A stretch of DNA of 64,000 nucleotides from the NCBI GenBank assembly GCA_037127255.1, contig JBANSL010000008.1, forward strand, positions 5,542,896 to 5,606,895, given 5' to 3'. Origin of the DNA: Persicaria tinctoria (Eukaryota; Streptophyta; Magnoliopsida; Caryophyllales; Polygonaceae). Position 1 is the first letter of the stretch. Every line of letters starts with the position of its first letter. A program made the translations under genes and the position numbers. Shown here one piece after another: positions 32,248-44,762 of the stretch. The notes under the pieces were generated by a model. The model was not told the DNA's origin. It did no database searches and saw only the letters and a program-made list of their open reading frames with translations.

Positions 32248-35200
32248 TCATGGACAACCACAACCAATAAGTTGATCACTTTCACCAGCAGGCTTGGAGG
32301 CTTGGTCCAAGATCCTAGCCCTAGCCTGATTAAAGACGGTCCGAGCCCACTCGTGGAACCGCGTCTCATTGTGTCCAATCTGTGCGTTTTTGTAGACGGA
32401 CATGCACCTACCGTCGTCTTCAGGGTATTGGCAGGGTGGCCCATCTGGGTCGCGCCACACCCCCTCGTGGTGCATCCCAGACCAGTCTGCCAGCCACCGG
32501 AAGACGTACTGGCCGACACCGGCCAGCTTGAGCCAACCCTTGGGAAAGAACTCCATCACGCTGCTGCCTTTGTCCATTAGGAACATGTTGGTCAGCTGGG
32601 CTCCATGGGGTGTTATTAATACATCCGTTTCGCTCATGATCTTCACCTGTTGACACACTGTGAGATTAATTGGGTACGCTACTTGGATGCGGCATCCTTG
32701 AATGTCTCGGCACTCCTTGTCGAAGATCCCGATCACGTGAGTATCGTTCTTGAACGATCTCGCGCCGGTCCTCATCAACATCGTCACCCCAACCGAGGTT
32801 TTATGTTTCTCGGTTGTGACGTTGCAGTAGGAGCGTGCCTTGCAGCGGAGGAGGTCGAACACCTCCACCAGCCTCTGCCTCGACATGCCGCCCTCGTTGT
32901 GCCTCATCACCACCGCCTCCTCGAAGCACACCCCCTGATCCCCTCCTTCCAACTCCTCTATTTTCATCTAAATCCATCACCCAACATAGAGTTATAAATT
33001 TAGCATGCCTCCATTTACATTTATTTATTTACTTCATCTATTTTTCCTTGACTCATTTTATATCATCATGTCTAATCCACCCGATTCAACAATTGTTTCC
33101 ATAAGTTAATTAAAGGATTTTTTAATTAATAAGCTAAATGGGACATGTCATACCACAAATTGGATCAATTTTTTTTTAAAATAAAATAGTCAGGAATTGG
33201 ATCATTTCAGTGTGTTAGCTAGAGATGTGAATGAGACCAAAGTTGTCCCACGGATACCGTATTAAAATCCGACTCGGACCGATGACAGCCTAGCACACAA
33301 GCCGAGTGAGGTTCCATTCTAAAACCAATTGACAATAGAAGGAGTAGCCCACCGACTCATATACTAGGGCTTGATATGTTCAACTTTCCGATGTGGGACA
33401 ACTTTGGTCTCATTCACATCTCTAGCTAATACAGTGACAGACGCAAGATTTCGTAGAAGAAATATTTTTTTAAAAAAATATATCGAAAGAAAACCATAAA
33501 TTATTATTTAAATATGATATTTTTAGTAAAAAAATCATATACATAAAATTTAATAGTTTTTTAATATATGTATAACTTGATAAATATTTTTTTGAACACT
33601 AGTGAATTTTTTTAAAAAAAATTCATTTAAATAAATTTTTTTTTTGCGTTTTTCAAAATTATGCTCTATCCGTTAATTAAAACTTATGATTTTAAAAATC
33701 TAGACCTTTATTAAGAAAACAAACAAAAATAACTTATATCCCTAATTATTAATCTATTTTTTTTTACTTTTTTAAAAACTACAACTAACAACTATTTTAT
33801 CATTATAAGAACAAAGTAGATAACAAAATATCTAAAATGACAATTTTTTCTTAACAAGATTTACTTTCTAAGACGATAAGTGTTAGTTAATGGATAGAGT
33901 ATTAAATAACCCTAAAATATAAAATATATATGATATTTTTAGTCTCGAAACAAAAATTAATAGAATTAATTTATATATAGCTTAAAAAAATTTGTCTTGC
34001 AGAGTATTCATTAATAAAATTTGAAGTCAACGATGATATTAATTAGTACACGATGTTTGCAATTTTTTTTATTCGATGGTCATGTACGTTTTAGTGAAGA
34101 TGTACGTGCTAGTAAGTGGGCTGGGCTATAGCTGACTTATATGGTTTATTTATCAAACACCCATCACAATATGTTTGAGGACAAGTTGCAATTTGAGAAA
34201 TCAACTAAATTATTAAATTAATTACCTTACTCTCTCCGTTCATATTGTCATTTCGCTTTTCCACACATTTTAATATATTAAAAAGGGTATAAATATTAAA
34301 ATTATTTATATTAAATTAGAAAATAAATTATTGTCGTATGTTAAAATTTTAAAATTATTTACGCGCATCTTTTTATCCATCTAATTAAATATATATACGT
34401 ACGTAGTATAAATAATTACCCCGTCGGCGCCGTAGACGGCCTCCATGATGGTGGTGAGCCAGGGCCCAAACTCGGTCCGGAGCTCACCCAAGTAGTAGGG
34501 GACCCACCTCGCCGGCCGCCGGCATCCGTTCCTCAGGTGCCACGCCGCGAAGGGCACCATCGCCGACAGCCCGTGCCATATGTTGGAGTAGACGTAGTGG
34601 TTGTAGGACACGAAAGTGAGGCCCGCTCTCAGCGTCGCGTTCTCCGGCAGGGCCTCCGGCCACGCCAGAGCGTAGGAGTTCCACGCGCCGTCGTGGTGGT
34701 CGCGCCCCTTCAGGCAGAGCAACCGCCCCCTCGACGCCTCGGAGGGGAACTGCTGGTACTGGACCTCACCGTCGACGTGGGTGTCGTTGAGGGTGCTCAT
34801 GAACCATGTGTGGCCCACCATTGGCTTGGGTGCGTACCTTACCACATTAAATAATTAACACAAAATTATTTCATAATTAAATGCAATTCTAAGTATTAAA
34901 AAAAAAACACAATAATGGATGTTTGGAAATTTTTGAAGATTTGAATTGGACCCGTTGAGGTGTGAATGAGACAAAAAGTGTCACACATCGGAAAGTTGAG
35001 CATATCAAGCCCTAGTATATGAGTCGGTGGGCTACTCTTTCTATTGCCATTTTGTTTTAGAAAGGAACCCCACTCGGCTTGTGTGATAGGCTACTAGCGC
35101 ATTTGCGCCTGTGCACACGACCCCCAGTCATTGGTCCGAGTCAGACTTTTGATATGGTATCAGAGCGAGGTTGCGTGTTGAGAAAGTTAAACATATATCA

Positions 35201-37003
35201 AGCCCTAGTGTATATGAGTCAGTGAGCTACTCCTCCTATTGCCAATTTCTTTTAGAAATGAACTGCACTCGGGCTTGTGTGCTCCGAGTCGGACTTTGAT
35301 AGACCCAAATTAAAATTTGTTAATTGTAATGTGTTGAATGTTAGTTTAAATTTAATAACTTAAAATTAATTAATTAAAGACGGAGTAAAAATCAACATAA
35401 CATTATCTCACAAGATAGGTTATGGACTTATAGGAGTTATAGGTAACCTACTAAATAAGTACAATCCTATATAATTTTTTTTTTGCATCCGAAACTACAA
35501 TGATGAAATATTTGAAAATTTTGAAGATTTTAATTGGACCCAAAAAATAATTGTAATGCATTATTCAAGGTTAGTTTAAATGTAATGATTTTTTTCTTGT
35601 GTTTTGTTTTTAAATTTACTCGCTCTGTTTTTATTTAAATGTCAGTTACTATTAACATACTTTTTTTTAAAAATAAACAGGACAAAAACAACATAGTATA
35701 TAAAATATTAAATTTAAAAAAAAATAATTTTGTATTATTACTAATAATTATAAAAAAAGTTATTAAAATTTTGATATTTTATATAGTTTTTATTTTCTTA
35801 AAATAACATAAACGACACCTAAACAAAAACGGAGGGATTATAATGTTATTTTTTAGGGTTGGATTTTTAGCGAAAACGAATGACATGGATGCAAAAAAGA
35901 TTTTCGTTAAAAACCAAGCTATGGGCTACAAAGAGAGTTGGAACAAGCACATAAAGATGAACGACAACAGCCGAAAAAAGAAACCGAAGAAAGCTTGGGA
36001 GAAATCGGAAGATGGATATATATGGATGAAAATAAACACTGATGGTGCCGTTCGAGGGATGAACACGCTATTGTGGCGGGGGTTATTGAGACAGTGGGGG
36101 CGAGTAACAACATGGGTTTCTAATGAACTTGGGCAATTGTACGGTACTCAAAATTGAGTTGTGGGGAGTATTATGACTTATGAGGGCTCAAGCTTGTCTG
36201 CGATGTGGGCTATAGCTAGACATGTAGTTTTGAAAACAAACTCACACACTGTAGTGGATCTTCTAGAAAAGCAGAACTCGTGCTGTCACCTGCTTGCTAG
36301 CCTGGCAAACAAATGTCATGGCTATCTAAGTAGAAACTGGGACATACAGTTTCGACACGTGTTTCGTGAAACTAATTGTATAGCGGATCACCTAGCTAGT
36401 GTAGCTTTTCTTTATGACATCGGTTTAGATGTATTAATGTTTAACCCGTCTTAGGATGTTTCTAATTTTTTTCATGATGATGTTAGGGGCTGGGCTATTC
36501 CCATCCGCTGAAAACTTAGTCCATTTTTACCCTTTAATATTAAAAGCGCGATTAAAGCCGCAGAGAGCGCCAACTCTTGTTTTGTCGACCAATAAAAAAA
36601 CTCGGTATAAAAAAAAAAAACAATACCTAAGGTCCTTGAGCGGTAGGAAGGTGACGGAGCGGCGGAGCTTCTCGAGCGCAGTCGTCGACGAAGACAGTGA
36701 CTCGGTAACGGGCCCCTGTTGCAGTTTACAGTTAGATCCAAAGGCGAGCCATGGCGACGACCAAGAAGACGGAAGCAAGGTGGAAGAGGCGAGGGAGTTG
36801 ATCTGGAAGAGCATGAATACGACGACGGAGGTGGCGATGAGGTGGAGGAAGAGCTTGGGGGATTGGCGGCACCAGCTGCTAGATGTCGACGTCGAGTGCA
36901 GCTTGCTGGTCTTGGGGCGGGCGTCATTGCCGTTGACCGCCGCGGGAGCTTCTTCATCGATGGCTTGTCGTGGTGGTTGTGGCCCTTTGTTCATGGGAGG
37001 CAT
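32248..37003 (-). CDS. GT61-family glycosyltransferase, three exons (copy 2)
   Basis: Exons 37003-36627, 34837-34420 and 32967-32248 (377+418+720 bp) join in phase to 504 aa. Exon 2 is the same length as in copy 1. Exon 3 fuses what are exons 3 and 4 there, with no intron after NLTVCQQ. Predicted type II membrane protein: short basic tail, membrane segment at about residues 51-68, lumenal catalytic part. GT61 motifs include MSETDVLITPHGAQLTNMF and VMEFFPKGWLKLAG. Same inferred role as copy 1 (plant cell-wall glycan or related Golgi transfer; donor and acceptor unknown). The N-terminal ~90 residues differ most between the copies. Intron 1 holds an RNase H-like pseudogene, a TRIM and a MITE. 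Intron 2 holds the palindromic LTR and a MITE. Confidence 0.9.
33213..33431 (-). mobile_element. palindromic TRIM-A LTR insertion with two U3 ends
   Basis: A family A LTR lies on the minus strand (33431-33260). After its end come eight bases resembling the start of the primer-binding site (CGGTATCC). Then comes an inverted copy of the LTR's first 39 bases (33251-33213). The two 39-base arms match at 38 positions and share the TTAGCTAGAGATG variant. A perfect 5-bp duplication CAGTG flanks the whole (33208-33212, 33432-33436). It lies in intron 2 of GT61 copy 2. Confidence 0.88.
33661..33907. repeat. MITE in GT61 copy-2 intron 2
   Basis: Ends ATGCTCTATCCGTTAATTAA and TAGTTAATGGATAGAGTATT are inverted. 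Internal words (TATTAAGAAAACA, TTTTCTTAACAAGATTTA) match 44763-45009 and 11165-11352. Confidence 0.7.
34954..35301 (+). mobile_element. TRIM family A, internally deleted, in GT61 copy-2 intron 1
   Basis: 5' LTR 34954-35154, primer-binding site TGGTATCAGAGCG at 35155, very short interior, then a 126-bp deleted 3' LTR (35176-35301) ending TTTGATA. A perfect 5-bp duplication GACCC flanks it (34949-34953, 35302-35306). Confidence 0.85.
35617..35839. repeat. MITE in GT61 copy-2 intron 1
   Basis: Ends TACTCGCTCTGTTTTTATTT and AACAAAAACGGAGGGATTAT, with the ATAAAATATTAAAT / TTTGATATTTTATATAG inner inverted repeat of the 20901 family. Confidence 0.6.
35843..36454 (+). pseudogene. RNase H-like domain fragment, antisense in GT61 copy-2 intron 1
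   Basis: Two plus-strand frames together resemble the plant RNase H-like (RVT_3) domain found at the end of L1-type LINEs and in stand-alone genes. The first has WMKINTDGAVRG with the catalytic-type NTDGA. The second has VLKTNSHTVVDLL and IQFRHVFRETNCIADHLAS. A frame change and a stop near 36155 break the domain. The glycine-rich strand normally after NTDGAVRG is not recognisable in frame. Most likely a LINE remnant. Confidence 0.7.
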
Positions 37004-38070
37004 GTCTCTTAATTAGTTGCAGATCAATGGATGGGTCATGGGTGTGTCTAATATTTATCAGTTAATTAGGTGATGAGCTTATTGCATTTTATAAATCCAA
37101 TTTGGATCCCACTAGAAAAAACCAAACGGCTTTAAATTTTTAATTCAGTTCGGATCAAACCTAAATCACCGAATATATCTAAAACATTGGAATAGAATTA
37201 CACATTTGGATTGGTTTGAAAAACTCAGAAAGTTGAAAAACCCAGGAAGTTGGATAGAATATCTGCGTTTAGTTAAAAAAATTCATCTCTAAAAATCCAG
37301 AAATTGAAATTCTCAGGAATTGAACTTCCTGTGTATTCACAGGAATTGGAATTACCAAGAGGGTACATGGTAAGACGACTTTCACCCTTTTCTTACTAAT
37401 AAAAATCCCTTATTTATCTCAGAATATCAAATCCACCATTTTTTTCATTTTTCAACCAAACATGTTTCATAAAATCTCAGAAAGTGTAATTCATGAAAAG
37501 TAGGCTTCCTAGGAATTAAATTCCCGGGAAGTAGACTTCCTACATTTATCCAAACGAGCACTAAATTACATATATAAACTGAATTTTTTTTCCAATTCAA
37601 ACCTAAAATATTAATATAGATTTTAAGATTTCCAAGTATATATAATGAATTTAGGCACTTCCTAATATTTTCAAGAAATTCATCCCAACAAGCCCCGAAA
37701 CAAAACAAAATTGCTTCCGTGATCGTAATGATTAATGGCGTCATATTTTATACCTCTAGATCGGATCTAACCAATCGATCTTTCATATGCACGTAATTAA
37801 GATTATTTTTTTCATCATCATATAATTAACTGTATTATTGTATATCTCCTATTTTTCCAAATGAATGGCAATCCTCAACGGTCTACTAAAGTCTACACTT
37901 GATTATAATAGACCACCATAGGTTAAATAGACAGTATATGATTAAATACCGTTTTATTTTTAAAAAAATCACTTCTTTAATTTGGACAATTTGTTATTTT
38001 ATAAACCGTTTTACTGGTTTAATTAATTATAGTCTCTAAAATAATAAGTTTGTCAAATTGTATGGGTTTT
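37004..38070. other. GT61 copy-2 upstream region with a Tourist-like MITE copy
   Basis: 37200-37562 shares AAAAACCCAGGAAGT and CTTCCTACATTTATCCAAAC words with the MITE at 27160 and ends ATCCAAACGAGCACTAA. The remainder is AT-rich with no gene. Confidence 0.4.
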
Positions 38071-38075
38071 GATAA

Positions 38076-41000
38076 TTTGAAATGGTGATCAATTCACCAT
38101 TGAAGAATTGAAAATAGCTTTGAAGAGAGAGTTTGAGGGATGATCAATTTCTGTTTCAATAGAAGTGTCTTGTACAGAGGAGCCCGAGTGCTTATATAGC
38201 ACAGCTAACAGCTCTAACAAACTAACCAACTACAATTACAACATAGGAACTCTTATTACACTAATTACAATTAAGTTCCCTAACTTCTTATATCTCCAAA
38301 TCCCCCCCTCAAGTAGGACATGTTGATGAGTCAACAAGTCCATACTTGGATACAAAGAACTTGTGTTGTGCTTCTCCAAGAGGCTTGGTAAGTGCATCAG
38401 CTAATTGCAGTTGAGACCTCACAAAGGCTGTTCTGATGAAGCCTTCAGTAACTCTTTCCCTAACATAGTGGCAATCTATGTTTAGGTGTTTAGTCCTCTC
38501 GTGGAAGACTGGATTGGCTGCTATATGTTGAGCTGCCTTGTTGTCTCCATACACTGTGATAGGTAAGCTGATTCTCACTTCCAGATCCTGCAAAGTTCTG
38601 TGTAACCCCACTATTTCACTGGCTGCAGAAGACATACTCCTATACTCTGATTCAGCTGACAATTTTGACACAGTCTTCTGCTTTTTTATTTTCCATGAGA
38701 TCATTGATGTTCCTAAGAACATACAATACCCTGTGACTGATCTGGCTATAAAGCTGCATGCTCCCCAATCTGCATCACTATATGCAATCAAATTGAGGTC
38801 ACAATCTGAAGCATAGAACAACCCCAAGTTTACAGTGCCCTTGAGATATCTCACCACATGATTTGCAGCCTTTAGGTGAGGTTCTCTTGGATTACTTAAG
38901 AACTGGCTTAAGTGCTGTACTGCAAATGATATATCTGGCCTGGTGATGTTGAGGTATAATAACTTCCCAACCAATCTTCTGTACTCTTCTGGCTCCTTCA
39001 AACATTCACCCTCCTCTGTTGACAGTTTTAGTCCTGTAGGAAGAGGGAAAGAGGCTGGCTTGCAATCTAACATGTGAGAATCCTTTAGGATGTCCAGCAC
39101 ATATTTCCTTTGATTTAACACAGTCCCCTTCTCTGATCTAGCAACTTCTATCCCCAAAAAGAATCTAACTTCTCCTAGATCCTTGATGGTGAATGCTGAG
39201 TGCAAATCTCTCTTTCAGCAATGAATTCTTCATCATTTCCTGTGAATAACAGATCATCCACATAAGCTAGTACCATTGCAACCTTGTCTCCTTTTCTTCT
39301 AGTAAACATTGAGTAATCATTCATTGACTGCACATATCCCTTTTTGACAAGAAATCCAGTGAGCTCAATGTTCCACTGCCTTGAAGCTTGCTTAAGCCCA
39401 TACAGTGACCTTTGCAACTTGCAAACTTGCCCCTTCTGTGCCTTGTCATATCCCAAAGGTGGAGTCATGTATACTTCTTCTTCTAGGAACCCATGCAAGA
39501 AAGCATTGTTAATGTCTAGCTGGTGAATTCTCCATTTTCTTACAGTAGCAATAGCAATCAACATTCTCACTGAGGCTAGCTTGGCTACTGGAGAAAAGGT
39601 GGATTTGTAATCCTTCCCTTCCACTTGATTATATCCTTTTGCCACCAATTTGGCTTTGTACCTTTCAACCCCTCCATCTGGCCTGTACTTAACCTTATAG
39701 ACCCACTTGGATCCTATAGCTTCCTTTCCTTTAGGCAGTGTAGTCAGAATCCATGTCTGATTTGCTTCTAATGCCTCAACTTCCTTTCTCATTGCTTCTT
39801 CCCACTCTTGATGGCCTCTAGCTTGTGCATAAGTCACTGGTTCTGCTATCTTGCATGCATTTGCTAATGATCCCACAAACTCTTCTGAGTAGTCTCCCAT
39901 TTCAAACAATTGTTGTACTAGAAAAGAAGTGGAGACTGAGTCTGTAGGTTTGTGTCTGCATACATAATCCTGAAGTCTTGCAGATGCTTTGCTTACTTTT
40001 TCAGATCTCCTTATCTCCTTATGCTCCTCATGTATCTCGTGCACATGTACTGTGTGAGTGGAGCTGGACTCTGAACTTTCTATCATTCTCTCATCATCAT
40101 GCCTTATACTGCTCATAGAGTCTTCAACAACAGTCTTGTCCATGGTGTCTGCATTTAAATGCTCACTTTGATGTGTTCTAGACAACTCATGTGGTATTTG
40201 TACCCTTGCACTCCATGTGTCTCCATATGTTGCCGGATTGACTAATGGCAGTGTTGTCTTAGTTACCACTTCATCTGATCTTGGTTTGTTTTCTTTGAAA
40301 GGAAACTCCTTTTCTCGAAAAATGACATCTCTGCTAGTGATAAAACACTTGTTGTCTATGTCATACAATCTGTAACCTTTTTGACCTGTTGGATATCCCA
40401 TAAAGACATATTTCCTGGATTGAAATCCAAACTTGTCCTTCTTAGGTTGATTTGGTTTCCCATAGCACAGGCAACCAAACACCTTCAAGTGCTCATAATC
40501 TGGAGCCTTTTTGTGCATCATTTCATATGGTACTTGTCAATTCCTCACAGCACTAGGAAGTAGATTTATCACATGGACTGCTGCTAGCACACAATCTCCC
40601 CAAAATCTTACTGGAATCCCAGCATGAATCCTCATAGCTCTAGTTGTCTCTATGATGTGCCTGTGTTTCCTTTCTACCCTTCCATTTTGCTGTGGATTGC
40701 CTGCTACACTTCTCTGGTGTGTTACTCCTTTCTCACTGAGCAGTTCTCTGCACTTCTTTTGCACAAACTCTGTCCCATTATCACTTCTGATTGTCTTAAT
40801 CCTTTTACTGAACTGAGTTTCAACATAAGCCACAAAGGACTTGAGAACATCATAAACCTGTAGTTTATCCTTCACAAGATATACCCATGTATATCTACTG
40901 TGATCATCAACCAATGTCACAAAATATGAGGCACCAGACCATGTAGTTGTCTTATATGGACCCCAGAGATCCAAGTGCACAAGATCAAACACATTTGCAG

Positions 41001-43144
41001 CTAAAAATTCACTTCTATTAAAGCTTTGCTTTGACTGTTTTGCAAAAATACAACTTTCACAAAAGAAATCCTTTACTGACCTGCACTTGATCATTTCTAA
41101 ATGCTATAGTTTACTGTTTGAGCAATGACCTAGCCTAGCATGAATTATGCTTATTGACTCAGCTGTGTGACTCACATCAGCTTTATTACAAGCAGTGACT
41201 TTCAATTCATGCCCTTGCCTTCTGGATCCTCTTCTGTCTTCAGTTTCTTCTAGGATGAACAATCCTCCTACTCTTTGTCCAATTCCCACTACTTCCTTAG
41301 TGATAGGGTCCTATAACACACATTTGTCAGGCCTTACACTGATCAAAATCCCATCATCCAACAATCTGGTCATAGACATCAAGTTGTACTGAAAACCATT
41401 TACAGCAAGCACATCATGTATGACAAGCCTTTCATTTATGACCAAATCTCCAACTGTGTCTGCTAACTGTATGCTATGATCAGGTAATATGACTCTGATA
41501 GGCTTACTAAGTTTCCTTGTTCTAATCAACATGTTCACATCTGTAATCATGTGATCAGTAGCTCCTGAGTCTACTATCCAAACAGAACTACTTCTACTCA
41601 AAGCAGCACTTAAAGCACTTGAAAATTCAACATTACCTGCTAAGTTTGCTGAAGAGATGCATGAAGATGTGCTAGCCATGCTTGCTGAAGCCATTGAGTT
41701 GTCCACCATGATCTCTTTACCCTTGAACATCTTTGTCATTTCTCTGCAGACAGCATTCACTAAGGCCTGATCAATTGTATGCTCTTCATCCACTGAGTCA
41801 AAAGGGCTATCTTGCTCCTGTGCATCCACTGCATTAGCCATCCTGTTCCCATATGGCTTTCCATTCTTGTATCCATTTCTGCTCTTATCTGGATACCCAA
41901 TGATCTTGTAACACTCATCTCTAATGTGTCCTTTCATGTGACAAAAATCACACTTTTTGTCCCCTCTAGCCTTGTAATCAGACTTGTATTCCTTTCTTCC
42001 ATTTCTATTTCCATTGCCATTTCCTCCTTGGTACTGGCTGTTTCCACCTTGGTGTTGCCTATTGACATGCATAGCTGAGCCTTCTTGATCCATTTGGATG
42101 GATCCTGTGACCATCTTCTGTCTTTCTACTTGCTGGACTATGTAGAATGCACGGTTCACAGTTGGCAATACCTCAGAAGACAACATGTTGCTTCTGACTC
42201 CATCAAATTCCTCATTCAGTCCCATGAGGAACTCCATTAGTCTTGCTCTAGATTCTTTGTCAAGAATCTTTTGAATAACACTGCACTTGCATTGTGCCAA
42301 GATTCCACACTCACATTCTGGCAATCCTTCGATGCTCCCAATCTCATCCCAGATTTTCTTGAGTCTACCATAGTATTCTCCAACAGATTTGTTTCCCTGC
42401 TCCAGCGATGCCAAGTTCCTCCTGAGCTGATATAGCAGTGGTCCGTTTGTCTGGCCAAATCGCTCAATCAACTCTTCCCACAACTGCTTTGCAGATTCGA
42501 CATACATCAAAGTTTCAGAAATCGAATTCCCAATTGAATTCAATATCCAACATCTGACCATATAATCGGCTCTCAACCAATTTTGATGATCAGGCGAATC
42601 TAAACCAGGTTTCTTGCAGCTTCCATCAATGAATCCTAATTTGCATTTTGCCCCTAATGCCATCTTGACATTTCTACTCCAATTCAAGAAATTCAATCCA
42701 GTCAATTGCAGAGACACAATTTGCGCACCTGGATGATCTGAATTGGTGAGGGCGAGTGGATCTCCAGAAGCACCAACACATGACTGTAGGTGTGTGGCTT
42801 CAAGAACGACTTCATTTGGCGTCGCCATTGCTGGAACTTTGAGTCTGCTTCGCTACAGCTTGATTTGCAATTGAAATTGAGCTTCCGATACTCTCCTCTT
42901 CACCTGCGCTCTAATACCATTTGAAATGGTGATCAATTCACCATTGAAGAATCGAAAATAGCTTTGAAGAGAGAGTTTGAGGGATGATCAATTTCTGTTT
43001 CAATAGAAGTGTCTTGTACAGAGGAGCCCGAGTGCTTATATAGCACAACTAACAGCTCTAACAAACTAACCAACTACAATTACAACATAGGAACTCTTAT
43101 TACACTAATTACAATTAAGTTTCCTAACTTCTTGTATCTCCAAA
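38076..43144 (-). mobile_element. Copia LTR retrotransposon 1, full length but coding-dead
   Basis: LTRs 38076-38300 and 42920-43144 (225 bp each) differ at about four positions. The duplication GATAA lies at 38071-38075 and 43145-43149. On the minus strand the 5' LTR ends CATTTCAAA and is followed directly by TGGTATTAGAGCGCAGG, an initiator-Met-type primer-binding site. The polypurine tract GAGGGGGGGA precedes the 3' LTR. With these target repeats the LTR ends are TTTG...CAAA, with TG...CA two bases further in. Confidence 0.93.
38309..42828 (-). pseudogene. Copia 1 gag-pol polyprotein, disabled
   Basis: Reads from ATG at 42828 in Copia order. Gag includes a CCHC zinc knuckle (CDFCHMKGHIRDEC, about 293-306), then protease DSGATDH (420-426). 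Integrase follows with HARLGH/CESC zinc-binding and DNGTEF plus NGRVERKHR core residues, then RT (YVDDLLF) and RNase H to 38309. In-frame stops lie at about 41311, 41104 and 40537, and a frameshift near 39200 separates RT from the rest. Two of the stops are TAG, where CAG-to-TAG changes would suit cytosine deamination. No single product can be made. Confidence 0.92.
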
Positions 43145-43149
43145 GATAA

Positions 43150-44762
43150 TAAGATGATAATTAAAGTTTCCAGGGCTACATGCGTATTTATAGAAGGAAA
43201 AAATAAGATAATCTATCTTAGAAGTTAAATTAAAATATATCTCAAAAATCAAGAGAAGATGAATATATACTTTTGTCTTCTCTTAATATATATTTTTTCT
43301 TCTATAAGAGAAGAATAATACTAATTTTGAAAAATAAATGATGTCTATAAAATTTATTATTTTAGAGACAATAATTGAAACCTAGCTCATACATCATTTT
43401 TTCCCCCAATTATTGTCTCTAAAATGATAAATTTTCAAATAGTATGATAAACTTCATAATATATTTTCCTAGTGTACGACTTTCATTTGTGATTGGATTA
43501 TCTTGGGGAGAATTTGGGGCCTATTAGCCTATATTGAGATGGACATTAACTGGGTTCAAATACTTGATTAGAATTTTATTTATAATATTATATATAAATA
43601 AATAAAATTTTTAGAATTTTATTAATAAGTCTCATATATTTAGAATTTTATGATTAGGGCGCCTATATTTTAATTAAAAAGATCATGCAATATAATTTAA
43701 AGTAAAATAATAATTGTGCTAAAAATAATAGATTTTGTAACAAGCTAAGATACGAGGTTAAACATTAATATAAATATTTTGATGATATGATTTTATTTTT
43801 CAATACATAATTAATTAATAATAAAATCTTATCATTAGATATAATGAACTAAAATAATCAATCTTATGGCTAAAAATAAAATAATTCAAAGTACAATATT
43901 TGTAAAATAACTCATGGTAAAATGATAAATTTTGTAACAATTTAAGATAGATTTTATAACAACTTAAGATAGATTTTGTAAAATAACTCATGGTAAAATG
44001 ATAGATTTTGTAACAACTTAAGATATGAGATAAATACATAGGGTGACACGTTGACAAAATAGATGAGGTTATTATCTAACGTGGTTTAAATATATTGCAT
44101 CATCATTATTTGACATGTCAAAAAACTTAGGTTAGATTGCATTAGAAAACGACACATAGGTGGATTGCACTAGAGGAGATTTTAGGTCTCTATTTTAACA
44201 TGTTTTACTGTGTAATTTGTGAGTACGGGATATATTAAGAAGATCAAACAAGTGAGATTAAAAGTAACTTGTGAATAGTGACATTATTAATAGATATACT
44301 AAGTAATTATTTGTATATACATAAATCTGAATAATCTTTTATTAAATACAAATAATCAAATTATTATTCACGAATAATCGCTTGATCGCCTTTTAATACA
44401 TCTTTATCATAAAGGTGCTTACACGAGAGTCGACCCCCTCTCTCTCAAAAGACCGCATGTGGTTGGCTATTCATTAAATAGTTAAATAATTTCAGATTAA
44501 GATTATAAGTGATTATAATTACAAGTTGAAAACTCCCTAACGCAGCCCCAAGTCTATTTTTTTACATAAAATAATAAAATATTAATGAACTGCTAGATCA
44601 AAATCATCAAAAAGAGAAGTCAATTCAACTGTTGGAAGTGGTCGTGTACTCATTTTTGTACCCAACAAGAATTTACTTTTCATACCGTAGTTAACTTCAT
44701 AGTAATTATGTTAGGCGGAAAAAAGTATAGTAATAAGTTGTTTATAGTGAAAATCTTAAATT
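43150..44762. other. AT-rich spacer with a short local duplication
   Basis: Between about 43900 and 44030 a unit containing AAAATAACTCATGGTAAAAT and TTTTGTAACAACTTAAGAT is repeated. No gene supported. Confidence 0.45.

Noticed and set aside
36456..37016. 186-codon plus-strand frame
   Set aside because: Antisense to exon 1 of GT61 copy 2, which matches copy 1 at the LRRSVTFLPLKDLR end and splice donor.
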